NCBI GenBank assembly: GCA_024256265.1
Contig: JACGUK010000001.1
Location: forward strand, 186,001-250,000
DNA from: an archaeon
GTDB lineage: Archaea > Thermoproteota > Nitrososphaeria > Nitrososphaerales > JACAEJ01
Length of the DNA stretch: 64,000 bases
Reading direction: 5' to 3'
The position numbers were made by a program, and so were the translations under genes. Numbering within the stretch: the stretch's first letter is position 1; each line of letters begins with the position of its first letter. Below are positions 19,701 through 26,532 of the stretch, piece by piece. The notes under the pieces are model-generated. The model did no database searches. It was not told where the DNA came from and saw only the letters and a program-made list of their open reading frames with translations.

Positions 19701-19974
19701 CAAGGATCTTATAGCCAATGGGTTGATAAGAGATCTAGCAAGAAGGATGCAGAACCTTAGAAAAGAGAGAGGCTATAATCCTACAGATATTATTGAAGGT
19801 GCTTATTTAGCGAGTTTAGATGATGAGCTTTTAGACCAGATAAGATCAAGGCTAAACGATTTAGCCTTCTTGGTAAGAGTGAAGAAAGTTCATGTATCAA
19901 AAGAACCCTTTGAGGGCGTGCATTGGATTGATATAGAGATAGATGATAGAAAGATAAAGATATCTGTAGAATGA
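16762..19974 (+). CDS. ileS: Isoleucyl-tRNA synthetase
   Basis: This class I synthetase charges tRNA-Ile. The HIGH-type motif is HIGH at about residue 63 and the KMSKS motif at residues 609-613, counted from the ATG at 16762. The editing domain lies between them, with a WTTMPFT segment; zinc-type CPSC and CSRC/CPEC pairs are present. The anticodon-binding region follows. The frame stays open upstream to an ATG at 16651, but those 37 residues are unlike the family's N-terminus, and a TATA-like CTTATAAG near 16633 would start transcription about there or later. I prefer 16762. The C-terminus reaches normal length. Confidence 0.92.
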   Translation: MSHKSSKRFQDPLFPLYEPKKIEDKVRNYWKEVDIRKIIAEQLKDKPRIGYVEGPPTLNGEPHIGHVRGRMIKDLWYRQLVLKGLNVIFRAGWDTQGLPVELQAEKELGLKGNKAENIKAVGEEAIIKACKDLIKKYYSSWHKSDELLGMSMDYDKAYWTYKDDYIEREWKYLEKAWERGLLGEGYRVVAYCPSCQTSLSQSEVALGYEFVEDPSLYFKMKLRDEDAYIILWTTMPFTIVTDEMVAVKPDADYAYVKVDGENWIIGEKRISSLMSELGVKSYEILKVVKGYELEGRKYSHPLEDLVPQQSLLDKENFVHMIVAEDFVDINTGSGLIHLSPANGEEDFHAAMRKGVKIFNPIDDRACFTKDAGILEGIYVRDADAKVIDLLKERNMVLKIDKIEHEYPTCWRSHHKLVWLARREYFYWVDKLGELAIKAAEKVEYFYEPPKNRFLEIIKEKVPWCISRERVWGTPLPIWVCSRCDKKIPAFSRKEIIEKSISLPYDQDFELHRPWLDEIILKCPECGGEAYREPFVLDTWHNSGAAPYASFTDDEYDGLVPVEFLTEGIDQTRGWAYTLLIENVILSERAEAPYKAFLFTGHVLDEKGRKMSKSLGNVVDAINVLKSESVDILRFYLIWRNSPLDPLNFSLSEMNSRPYQVLSTLYHMHVYLQQNSSYDGYNPAVNTFDWALNNGLLKPQEFWLLSNLQSLINNVSNGYENCRFNEVAREIENFTIEILSQRYVPMTRSEIWDDSKDALNRRLAIYSVLDHVLTTLDILIHPIVPYLTEFLYQNLYASHERKKATILLENWPKPNLDLINKELESEFELIEDLTSLANSARMKARLKRRWPLRQVAFLMPEEKIIKVEKHKELLRELINVKDIVLTKSLKEAKIIPIIEPKHSILGPKLKKKMPNLIKWLKSKDSFEIHDQLSNKGFIETKIDDEFFKIIKDELEINYSSDEKHLALEKNGIVISLEIERDKDLIANGLIRDLARRMQNLRKERGYNPTDIIEGAYLASLDDELLDQIRSRLNDLAFLVRVKKVHVSKEPFEGVHWIDIEIDDRKIKISVE

Positions 19975-19984
19975 AAATTCAATC

Positions 19985-20791
19985 TCAGATCAGGGATATG
20001 CTCAAGACCTGACCTATGTTCTCTACCTCTATGAGCTTTATGCCAAAATTCTCTTGAGCATATTCTGCCAAGTCTATGGTTTCAGGCACATAAAAGACGC
20101 TCACTATCTTGAATATCCAAAGATCGATGATTCGCTCTTTTTTGACCCAACTCGTCTGTATTGATTGACCTTGAGGGATCAAGAAGGTCTTAACACCAAC
20201 CTTTGAGCTTGCTTCGATCTTCGCCATTATGCCACCAACGTTACCTATGGAGCCATCTTGCTCTATAGTGCCAGTCATCATTACACTTTGATTTACAGTT
20301 CTTCCAGTGATCGCAGAATAAACCACAGTTGTCATAGCAGCACCTGCACTTGGTCCATCAACAACTTCTGCATATGTAGTGACGGTGAGGATAACATTTG
20401 CCTCAGATATATCCACATTTGATAATGTTGTAGCAACTTGAACAGCAGTCCTGGCAGACTCCTGAAAGGTTAATCCCATCAATGGCTCTGTATTTATCAA
20501 TATCTGACCCTCCCCCTTTTGAATTTCTACACTAATTTCAATTATTACACCTTCATCATTATCTGTTAAAGCTGGGGCTCTTATGGTTGTTTTAGGCGCT
20601 GAAACTACTTTTTGAGTCGGAACACTAACTCTGATAGCTTTTTCATGCTCAACTATGAGAAGTCCATATAGGAATACGTTCGAAACTAAAGAAATGATCA
20701 ATAAAGTTGAAACTATGGCTAGCTTCTTCTCCAAGCTTTTCACTGATTCTTTTATAATATTGGTAAAATCTAAACTTTTCTTCTCAAACAA
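19985..20791 (-). CDS. Membrane-anchored Lon-like serine protease (S16)
   Basis: This 268-residue protein has one N-terminal membrane segment (about residues 23-47), a Thr/Pro linker and an S16 (Lon-type) protease domain. The catalytic Ser lies in DGPSAGAAMT and the catalytic Lys in GGIMAKIEAS. There is no AAA domain. This matches the archaeal stand-alone family COG1750. The protease domain is likely to face outside the membrane given the single N-terminal segment; that is an inference. Start is TTG. The gene is convergent with ileS, 10 bases apart. Confidence 0.8.
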   Translation of the reverse strand: MFEKKSLDFTNIIKESVKSLEKKLAIVSTLLIISLVSNVFLYGLLIVEHEKAIRVSVPTQKVVSAPKTTIRAPALTDNDEGVIIEISVEIQKGEGQILINTEPLMGLTFQESARTAVQVATTLSNVDISEANVILTVTTYAEVVDGPSAGAAMTTVVYSAITGRTVNQSVMMTGTIEQDGSIGNVGGIMAKIEASSKVGVKTFLIPQGQSIQTSWVKKERIIDLWIFKIVSVFYVPETIDLAEYAQENFGIKLIEVENIGQVLSISLI

Positions 20792-20867
20792 AAATAAAGA
20801 TGTTGGTATAAATTTGAGTTCCTTAAACCTTATATTTGTAAAATATTAAAGGTTTGGAAGGAATGCC

Positions 20868-21878
20868 TTGAACCTGAAGACTATAATTTCTTTATTCTTA
20901 GGCTCGATTCTCCTAATCTTCATGGTTTGGTATGTCGACATAGAGAAGCTTTATGATGCCATTATAAGATCATCTCCTATCTGGCTTACATATTATTTGT
21001 TATTGATGTTACCATTCTTTTTACTTAGAGCATGGCGTTGGCGCATGCTTTTGATACCTGTGAAGAGTTCTGTTAAGCTCTCAAATTCTTTTTGGATAAC
21101 CATGATAGGATTTATGGTCAATGTAATAATCCCTCTTCGATTGGGTGGAGAATTCGTGAGAGCCTTCGCTATGGATGGTAAAGAGAAGACAGGTTTCTTT
21201 CAATCTTTATCTTCTGTTGCTGTAGAGAGGGTTTTAGATCTCCTTGGAATAACACTGCTAGGATTGATAGGGATATTCTTGCTCCCTAAGGAAATCAATT
21301 TGCCAAGCTGGTTCTTGGATACTCTTAGAATGGTTGGCATATTTGTGGTAATAGCTCTGTTAAGCTTAATGCTTGGCATAAGATACGAGAAACGTTTGCT
21401 CTTGCTGATTAGACAAATGGTTTCTAAAATTCCTAAGTTGCCATATAGATGGCAGGAGAAACTTGTCAATTTTTCAAAATCTATGATAGATGGAGGGAAA
21501 GGATTAAGCCATAATTTCTCAACATTGTTCTTTACATTAATCTCAACTTTTATGATATGGTTTATAGCCTTTTTATCCACTTTTCTGATATTCAAAGCCT
21601 TCAATTATGAAGTTCCCGTAACTATAATCCTTCTTGGCAGTATGCTCGTCCAACTATCTTTCATTCTTCCTGCCCCTCCAGGCTATATAGGAACTTATGA
21701 GGTATTTTGGAGTGCTATATTTGTTGGATTAGGTCTATCTCGCCTTGATCTAATACTGGCAACAGCCATCGTGAGCCATCTTCTGAGCAACACTTTCATC
21801 ATTACCATGGGATCGATAGGAGTAACATCGATGGGTCTATCATTTAAGAAAGTCATGAAGATGAAGTCTATTCAATAA
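20868..21878 (+). CDS. Flippase-like membrane protein (LPG synthase TM family)
   Basis: The 336-residue product has about eight hydrophobic segments and the family motifs LRAWRWRMLL, PLRLGGEFVRAF and VAVERVLDLLG, plus PAPPGYIGTYE near the C-terminus. These mark the lysylphosphatidylglycerol synthase transmembrane/flippase-like family (UPF0104), found next to lipid or glycan genes in many archaea. A GGAAGGA sequence lies just before the TTG start; the nearby ATG is out of frame. The transported or modified lipid is unknown. Confidence 0.8.
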   Translation: MNLKTIISLFLGSILLIFMVWYVDIEKLYDAIIRSSPIWLTYYLLLMLPFFLLRAWRWRMLLIPVKSSVKLSNSFWITMIGFMVNVIIPLRLGGEFVRAFAMDGKEKTGFFQSLSSVAVERVLDLLGITLLGLIGIFLLPKEINLPSWFLDTLRMVGIFVVIALLSLMLGIRYEKRLLLLIRQMVSKIPKLPYRWQEKLVNFSKSMIDGGKGLSHNFSTLFFTLISTFMIWFIAFLSTFLIFKAFNYEVPVTIILLGSMLVQLSFILPAPPGYIGTYEVFWSAIFVGLGLSRLDLILATAIVSHLLSNTFIITMGSIGVTSMGLSFKKVMKMKSIQ

Positions 21879-21937
21879 TCTGATATGGCTTAGCTATTAA
21901 TCATAAAGAGCCTAGCCTTGGAGATCTTTAATAAAAA

Positions 21938-22480
21938 TCAGCCAACCAGAATTCTCTTCCAAAAACCATCTCTCCCTAGTCTTATTTCTCTAAATAGGAT
22001 CATCAGCCCAAATATTATAAAAAGAGAACTAATTAATTTTGATGCCAACAAATAATCGCCAAAGAAAACGAAATTGTTGATTGACTCTGTAGAAAAAGGG
22101 TAAATTAGAGGATTGTATTCATGATGAAGAGCATCTAAGAGGACATGCCCAAGGACTCCTATAAGGCTTGATGCTATCAATGTCTTAGATATGCTGCATT
22201 TACTTTTTAACTCTTCTCTGCAATCAGGCAAGATAAAACCAACAAGTCTTGGATACAATAAAAAAGATATGAAGATGGAGAGAAAGAGACCTAAAGTTAT
22301 AGATCCTAAAATGCTGTGAAGAATTAATCTGTCTTTTTCACCTCTTGATATAAGAAAGATTATTGGATTTTCAATGTCTGGAACCATGCTACCAACTATC
22401 AATGCTGGAAAGTTTAGATTAAATTTACTCATCCTATGAAGAATGTAAGCTAAAAAATAATGAAGAGGCGTAGCTGGCAT
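21938..22480 (-). CDS. DUF4184-like membrane protein
   Basis: This 180-residue protein begins MPATPLHYFLAYILH and has VGSMVPDIENP, then four hydrophobic segments and a GHVLLDALHHE motif. Conserved His and Asp residues near membrane segments are typical of the DUF4184 / YdjM-like family of predicted membrane metal-dependent hydrolases. The substrate is unknown. It lies 16 bases downstream of the beta-lactamase-fold gene on the same strand, a probable two-gene unit. Confidence 0.65.
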   Translation of the reverse strand: MPATPLHYFLAYILHRMSKFNLNFPALIVGSMVPDIENPIIFLISRGEKDRLILHSILGSITLGLFLSIFISFLLYPRLVGFILPDCREELKSKCSISKTLIASSLIGVLGHVLLDALHHEYNPLIYPFSTESINNFVFFGDYLLASKLISSLFIIFGLMILFREIRLGRDGFWKRILVG

Positions 22481-22496
22481 TTAGCATCAACTAATT

Positions 22497-23486
22497 TCAT
22501 AAAGATTCATCTAAGGATTTTTGAGCACCTAAAAGAGGAATAGCATCATATCCTAGCCTTCTCAAATAATTTGCAAGCTCTGAAGAGAAACCATGAACAG
22601 TATAGACCCTTTTTGGTTCACAATCCTTGACAAATTTTATCAACTCATCAAAGTCACAGTGATCGCTGAGGGGGAAAGCATGATCTAGGGACATGGCATA
22701 CTTATAGCTGGGCTCTATGCTCCAACCACTAAATGCCATAGTAACTGCATTGTACCTTTTCTTTAACCCTTTTACAAAATTCGTTCTCCCACCCCATAAA
22801 GGAGAGATTAAAATCCATGGTTTTCTCCTTAACAAATCCTTCTCAACAGCTTCTTGATAAGATGTGAAATTACGAAGCTCTATGCCCATCTGAGCATAAG
22901 CATCGTTCATCCTTTGCACAGATTTGTGCACGTATATAGGGTCCCAGCTTGAAAAAAGGTATGATAGAACCTGAGCTTTTCCTAAAGGATAGCCCATAAG
23001 CACAACAGGTATTCCTCGAGAGAAAAGGTCAGAGATGAATCTGTTAACTTCATCTAGTACTTTTGCTAATGGAGGAAAATGGAAATTATTTTTACCATAA
23101 GTGGATTCAATTATCAAAATATCACATTTCACACTTTTACCTTTATTTAAGAAAGCTCTTGGTCTCGTGGCAAGGTCTCCTGTATAGAAAATTTTTCCAT
23201 CTATTAGCAATCCACGTGAGCCTAGAATATGTCCAGAGTCTATGAGTTCAAACCCCTGTAACTCTTGCTCTGTCTTTCCCAGATCGATGCCTCTTTCCTT
23301 TGCAAGTAAAGCAGTTTCAATTGATGCTAAAACTTTAGTATCATTCTTTTGAGGATGCGCATGGTCGATATGGGCATGAGATACAAAAACTAAATCTGCA
23401 TCTGATGCCTTATATGGATCCAATGCTATCTTCATATTGCCGTATTTGATCAAGATGCCGTTCTCATTTGTTATAGAGATTCTCAT
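22497..23486 (-). CDS. Metallo-beta-lactamase-fold nuclease
   Basis: The product has the metal motif HAHIDHAH (HxHxDH) near residue 40, followed by SGHILGSRG and a late Asp-His (LSDHCDF) and a VHGFSSE motif. The arrangement matches COG1236-type beta-lactamase-fold exonucleases related to mRNA 3'-end processing factors. No KH domain is present, so this is the short form. I take the ATG at 23486 (MRISITNENG) rather than the upstream 23519, which would add 11 hydrophobic residues. Divergent from ychF. Confidence 0.75.
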   Translation of the reverse strand: MRISITNENGILIKYGNMKIALDPYKASDADLVFVSHAHIDHAHPQKNDTKVLASIETALLAKERGIDLGKTEQELQGFELIDSGHILGSRGLLIDGKIFYTGDLATRPRAFLNKGKSVKCDILIIESTYGKNNFHFPPLAKVLDEVNRFISDLFSRGIPVVLMGYPLGKAQVLSYLFSSWDPIYVHKSVQRMNDAYAQMGIELRNFTSYQEAVEKDLLRRKPWILISPLWGGRTNFVKGLKKRYNAVTMAFSGWSIEPSYKYAMSLDHAFPLSDHCDFDELIKFVKDCEPKRVYTVHGFSSELANYLRRLGYDAIPLLGAQKSLDESL

Positions 23487-23559
23487 GCTAGACCTTAATA
23501 TTATAATTAAAAGGGACATATTTTTAAGCTATCTTTGATAAAGATTCAATGATAATAGT

Positions 23560-24495
23560 ATGCCTATAAAGATTGGGTTAATTGGAAAGACAAATACGGG
23601 TAAGACAACCTTCTTCAACTCGGCTACTCTTCAATCAGCTGAGATATCTACTTATCCCTTTACAACAAAATCTCCAAATATAGGTATAGGAAATACTGTA
23701 ACTTTATGTGTTTGCAGAGAGTTCAAAATCAATGATAATCCAAAGAACTCTAAATGTGTTGATGGTTGGCGTTTCATACCTATAGAGTTGATAGACCTTC
23801 CAGGATTGATAAAAGGAGCATGGGCAGGAAAAGGATTGGGAAATCAATTTTTGTCAGTAGCAGCCCAGTCAGACGCCTTACTACATATAGTAGATGCATC
23901 AGGTAGCGTGGACGCTGAAGGAAGAATCACTGAGCCAGGAACTGGTGACCCATTGGCTGACATAGGAGATATAGAAGAAGAGCTTGTGATGTGGTATCTG
24001 AAGCTCATTGAAAGCAATAGGCCTAGAATCTCCAAGCTGATGAAGTCTGGGTTTGAGTTGCCCACAGCAATTATAGAAGTGCTAAGGGGGATAGGTGTTA
24101 AGGAGAACCATGTAAAGATGGCTTTGGAAGAGACAAAGCTAGAGGCTAAGAACTTTGAAAATTGGTCTGAGGATAATACTAAGAGCTTTGCTTGGGTATT
24201 GAGAGATGTATCTAAACCAACTCTAATAGTTGCCAATAAGATGGACTTGCCAACTTCTGCTGAGAATTTCAAAAGAATTCAAGATGAGTATTCAGATATG
24301 ATAGTAGTTCCTGCTAGCGCTGAGGCTGAATTAACATTAAGAAGGGCTGAGCAGAAGGGCTTCATCAAATACATTCCAGGGGAGGAGAGGTTTGAGATTT
24401 TGAATCGAGTAGCTCTTACAGATAGGCAGAAATGGGCTCTAAGGAGAGTATATGAGGACTGGAGTTCAATTCGCCATAAATGTTGCAATACTTAA
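23560..24495 (+). CDS. ychF: YchF/OLA1-type GTPase, N-terminal part (split gene)
   Basis: This 311-residue frame holds the P-loop GKTNTGKTT, the DLPGL G3 motif and the NKMD G4 motif of the universally conserved YchF/OLA1 ATPase/GTPase. Archaeal YchF has about 390-400 residues and ends with a TGS domain. Here the frame stops after LRRVYEDW plus a short unrelated tail. The TGS domain continues in the +1 frame from 24452, so the gene is broken by a frameshift near 24445-24460. It may be an assembly error, a real split, or ribosomal frameshifting. A translated fusion would be a ribosome-associated nucleotide-binding protein. Confidence 0.85.
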   Translation: MPIKIGLIGKTNTGKTTFFNSATLQSAEISTYPFTTKSPNIGIGNTVTLCVCREFKINDNPKNSKCVDGWRFIPIELIDLPGLIKGAWAGKGLGNQFLSVAAQSDALLHIVDASGSVDAEGRITEPGTGDPLADIGDIEEELVMWYLKLIESNRPRISKLMKSGFELPTAIIEVLRGIGVKENHVKMALEETKLEAKNFENWSEDNTKSFAWVLRDVSKPTLIVANKMDLPTSAENFKRIQDEYSDMIVVPASAEAELTLRRAEQKGFIKYIPGEERFEILNRVALTDRQKWALRRVYEDWSSIRHKCCNT

Positions 24496-24754
24496 ATTGC
24501 TCAGGATGAACAGTGTCTACCCTGTGTATGATTCTCAAAAGCTATCTGATAAGCAAGGTAACGTGCTTCCTGATGTTTACTTATTGCCCTCTGGTTCGAC
24601 TGTATTCGATCTTGCGAAGGAGGTTCACACAGAGCTTGCAAAAGGTCTCTTATATGCTGTAGATGCTAGGAGCGGTTTAAGATTGCCATCAGAATACACC
24701 ATAAAGGATAGAGACGTTCTCTCTATTATCTCTACTTCTAAGAAGAAGAAATAA
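24452..24754 (+). CDS. ychF: YchF TGS domain, C-terminal part (split gene)
   Basis: This frame encodes the rest of YchF: TGVQFAINVAILKLLRMNSV then VYPVYDSQKLSD and the TGS core VLPDVYLLPSGSTVFDLAKE to the terminus. It overlaps the N-terminal frame by 44 bases and lies in the +1 frame. The ATG at 24452 is in place of the residues that should join the two parts, so it may only look like a start. It is placed here as a separate entry because a frameshift is the simplest reading. Confidence 0.7.
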   Translation: MRTGVQFAINVAILKLLRMNSVYPVYDSQKLSDKQGNVLPDVYLLPSGSTVFDLAKEVHTELAKGLLYAVDARSGLRLPSEYTIKDRDVLSIISTSKKKK

Positions 24755-24764
24755 TTCACAATAT

Positions 24765-25037
24765 TCAAGCAACAGCCTTGGCTCTGCTGACGTTGACCTC
24801 ATCTAAACTCCTTATGGTGGCTCCATGCTCGTTCATGACCTTTGTTAGCTCTTCGTAACCTATATCAGAGCCTCTTACAGTAAGTTTTATCGTCTCGGTC
24901 TTCACATCAACTTCAGTGACAGTTATATCGACCTCATCAACTCCCTTGACCTCACATAGAGCCTTAGATAGATCAAGAATAGTGGTCTCACGTGGCTTAA
25001 GCGAATCTATAACTATTCTTTTAATATGAACCGTCAT
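24765..25037 (-). CDS. DUF211 protein
   Basis: From the ATG at 25037 the product is 90 residues: MTVHIKRIVIDSLKP, then ILDLSKALCEVKGVDEVDIT and a strand pair with GATIRSLDEV. This is the archaeal DUF211 family, a ferredoxin-like fold known mainly from structural studies, with no firm function. The in-frame ATG at 25082 would add 15 residues that lack family similarity. It is convergent with the ychF TGS frame, 10 bases away. Confidence 0.8.
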   Translation of the reverse strand: MTVHIKRIVIDSLKPRETTILDLSKALCEVKGVDEVDITVTEVDVKTETIKLTVRGSDIGYEELTKVMNEHGATIRSLDEVNVSRAKAVA

Positions 25038-25137
25038 AGCATTATATCCTTTAATATAGTTACATATAAATTGGAGGGCCACTTATGAATAAATTGGAGG
25101 CATAAAGCTCTAAGATTCGATTAGGAGGTATGATAGT

Positions 25138-25731
25138 ATTCAAAACCGGACTTTTTCAAAGTTAAGAAAGTACCTTAAGATAGCAAGGGCGAATGAGATT
25201 GCAGAGAGATACCTTATAATGAATGGGTTTGACGGTGCATTGGCTATACTAGGAGTGATAATGGGCTCTTACGTTGTAGGAGTGAGAGATGCAAAGATCA
25301 TATTAAGTGCAGGCTTTGGGGCAAGCTTTGCCATGGGAATTTCTGGAGCATGGGGAGCTTTTATGGCAGAGAGGGCTCAAAGAGTTAAGAACATTAAGGA
25401 ACTTGAGCAAGCTATGTTTACAGATTTAAAGAACTCAATAATAGATCGAGCATCTATAGTGGCTGTTTTTTGGGTAGCCTTAGTCGATGCCTTATCCCCT
25501 ATTATAACAGCCTTTATTGCATTATCACCCTTCCTTCTCCCTTTTTATGGTTTGGTGTCTTTAGGGAACGCTCTGATAGCATCGATAATCTTGAACCTAA
25601 CTACTCTCTTCATCTTGGGCCTCTTTCTAGGGAGAATATCAAAATCAAGCAAGATTACACAAGGGGCTCTGATGATCTTGGCTGGCATCGTTACCTTGCT
25701 CTTCCTATTAGCCTTAGAATTGGCATTTTGA
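25138..25731 (+). CDS. VIT1/CCC1-family membrane protein
   Basis: The core NGFDGALAILGVIMG and later membrane segments (four or five in all) match the VIT1/CCC1 family of iron/manganese transporters. Homologues carry about 25 residues before this core, often with IA-R-Y motifs. Here that stretch reads LRKYLKIARANEIAERYLIM in frame, upstream of the ATG at 25219. The only in-frame codon near a strong AGGAGGT (25123-25129) is ATT at 25138, a rare start, 8 bases past it. I therefore extend the gene to 25138; an ATG start at 25219 or a frameshift are alternatives. Confidence 0.65.
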   Translation: MQNRTFSKLRKYLKIARANEIAERYLIMNGFDGALAILGVIMGSYVVGVRDAKIILSAGFGASFAMGISGAWGAFMAERAQRVKNIKELEQAMFTDLKNSIIDRASIVAVFWVALVDALSPIITAFIALSPFLLPFYGLVSLGNALIASIILNLTTLFILGLFLGRISKSSKITQGALMILAGIVTLLFLLALELAF

Positions 25732-25790
25732 TTACAATATGAAAAGCCCGGCTGGTCTAGAGTACTTATAAATTTAACACTCTTTGGTCT

Positions 25791-26477
25791 TTATTTACGT
25801 GCTAATAAATCTCTCTCAGCCTCTTCTATATCCTTCTGAACATCTATGGCTCTCCAGAAGCAAGTTGAATACTTCACAGCTCCAAGCTTCTTCTCCTCAG
25901 CAAGTTTAGGAAAGGCTGTAGTCTCTATATCGCCCTTCTCAGGAAGATATTTGAAGATATCATGGTCAAAGTAATAAACGCCTGCATTTATCCAGAAGCC
26001 CTTAAGAATGGGCTTCTCTTTGAACTCTATTATTTCATCTTTATCATTTATCATAATAACTCCATAAGGAGACTTGAGGGGCACCAAAGCCATAGCTCCT
26101 AAGGATTTGCCAGGATAGTTTATCAATTTTGATAGATCCAGATCTGTAATAACATCGCCATTAAGGACTACGAATCTATCCTCCCCTCTTAGAAGATGCT
26201 CACTATTGAGCAATGCTCCACCTGTACCAAGGGGCTCTTCTTCTACGGCATATCCTACCTTTATACCAAACCTTCTACCATTGCCTACATACTCTATGAT
26301 CTTCTCTTTCAAAAATCCTACACATAAAATTACTTCAGATATACCATAATTCTTAAGCCATTCAAACTGTATAGTTAGTATAGGCTTTTTAGCTATCTCT
26401 ATAAGGGGTTTTGGCTTCTCTGTAGTTAATGGTCTTAATCTCTTGCCATAGCCTCCAGCCAATATGACAGCCTTCAT
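25791..26477 (-). CDS. NDP-sugar nucleotidyltransferase
   Basis: The product from the ATG at 26477 begins MKAVILAGGYGKRLRPLT, the signature of NTP-sugar pyrophosphorylases, then EKPKPLIEIAKKPIL, LNGDVITD for metal binding, and a late EFKEKP and NAGVYYF. It activates a sugar phosphate, probably glucose-, mannose- or related 1-phosphate. There is no C-terminal left-handed beta-helix, so it is the short form. It may feed the UDP-sugar genes near 40 kb or glycoprotein synthesis. An upstream ATG at 26492 would add five residues. Confidence 0.8.
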   Translation of the reverse strand: MKAVILAGGYGKRLRPLTTEKPKPLIEIAKKPILTIQFEWLKNYGISEVILCVGFLKEKIIEYVGNGRRFGIKVGYAVEEEPLGTGGALLNSEHLLRGEDRFVVLNGDVITDLDLSKLINYPGKSLGAMALVPLKSPYGVIMINDKDEIIEFKEKPILKGFWINAGVYYFDHDIFKYLPEKGDIETTAFPKLAEEKKLGAVKYSTCFWRAIDVQKDIEEAERDLLARK

Positions 26478-26532
26478 AAGCTGATCATACATGTAATGGG
26501 GCTAATAGCTATAAATCTTATGAAAATACACG

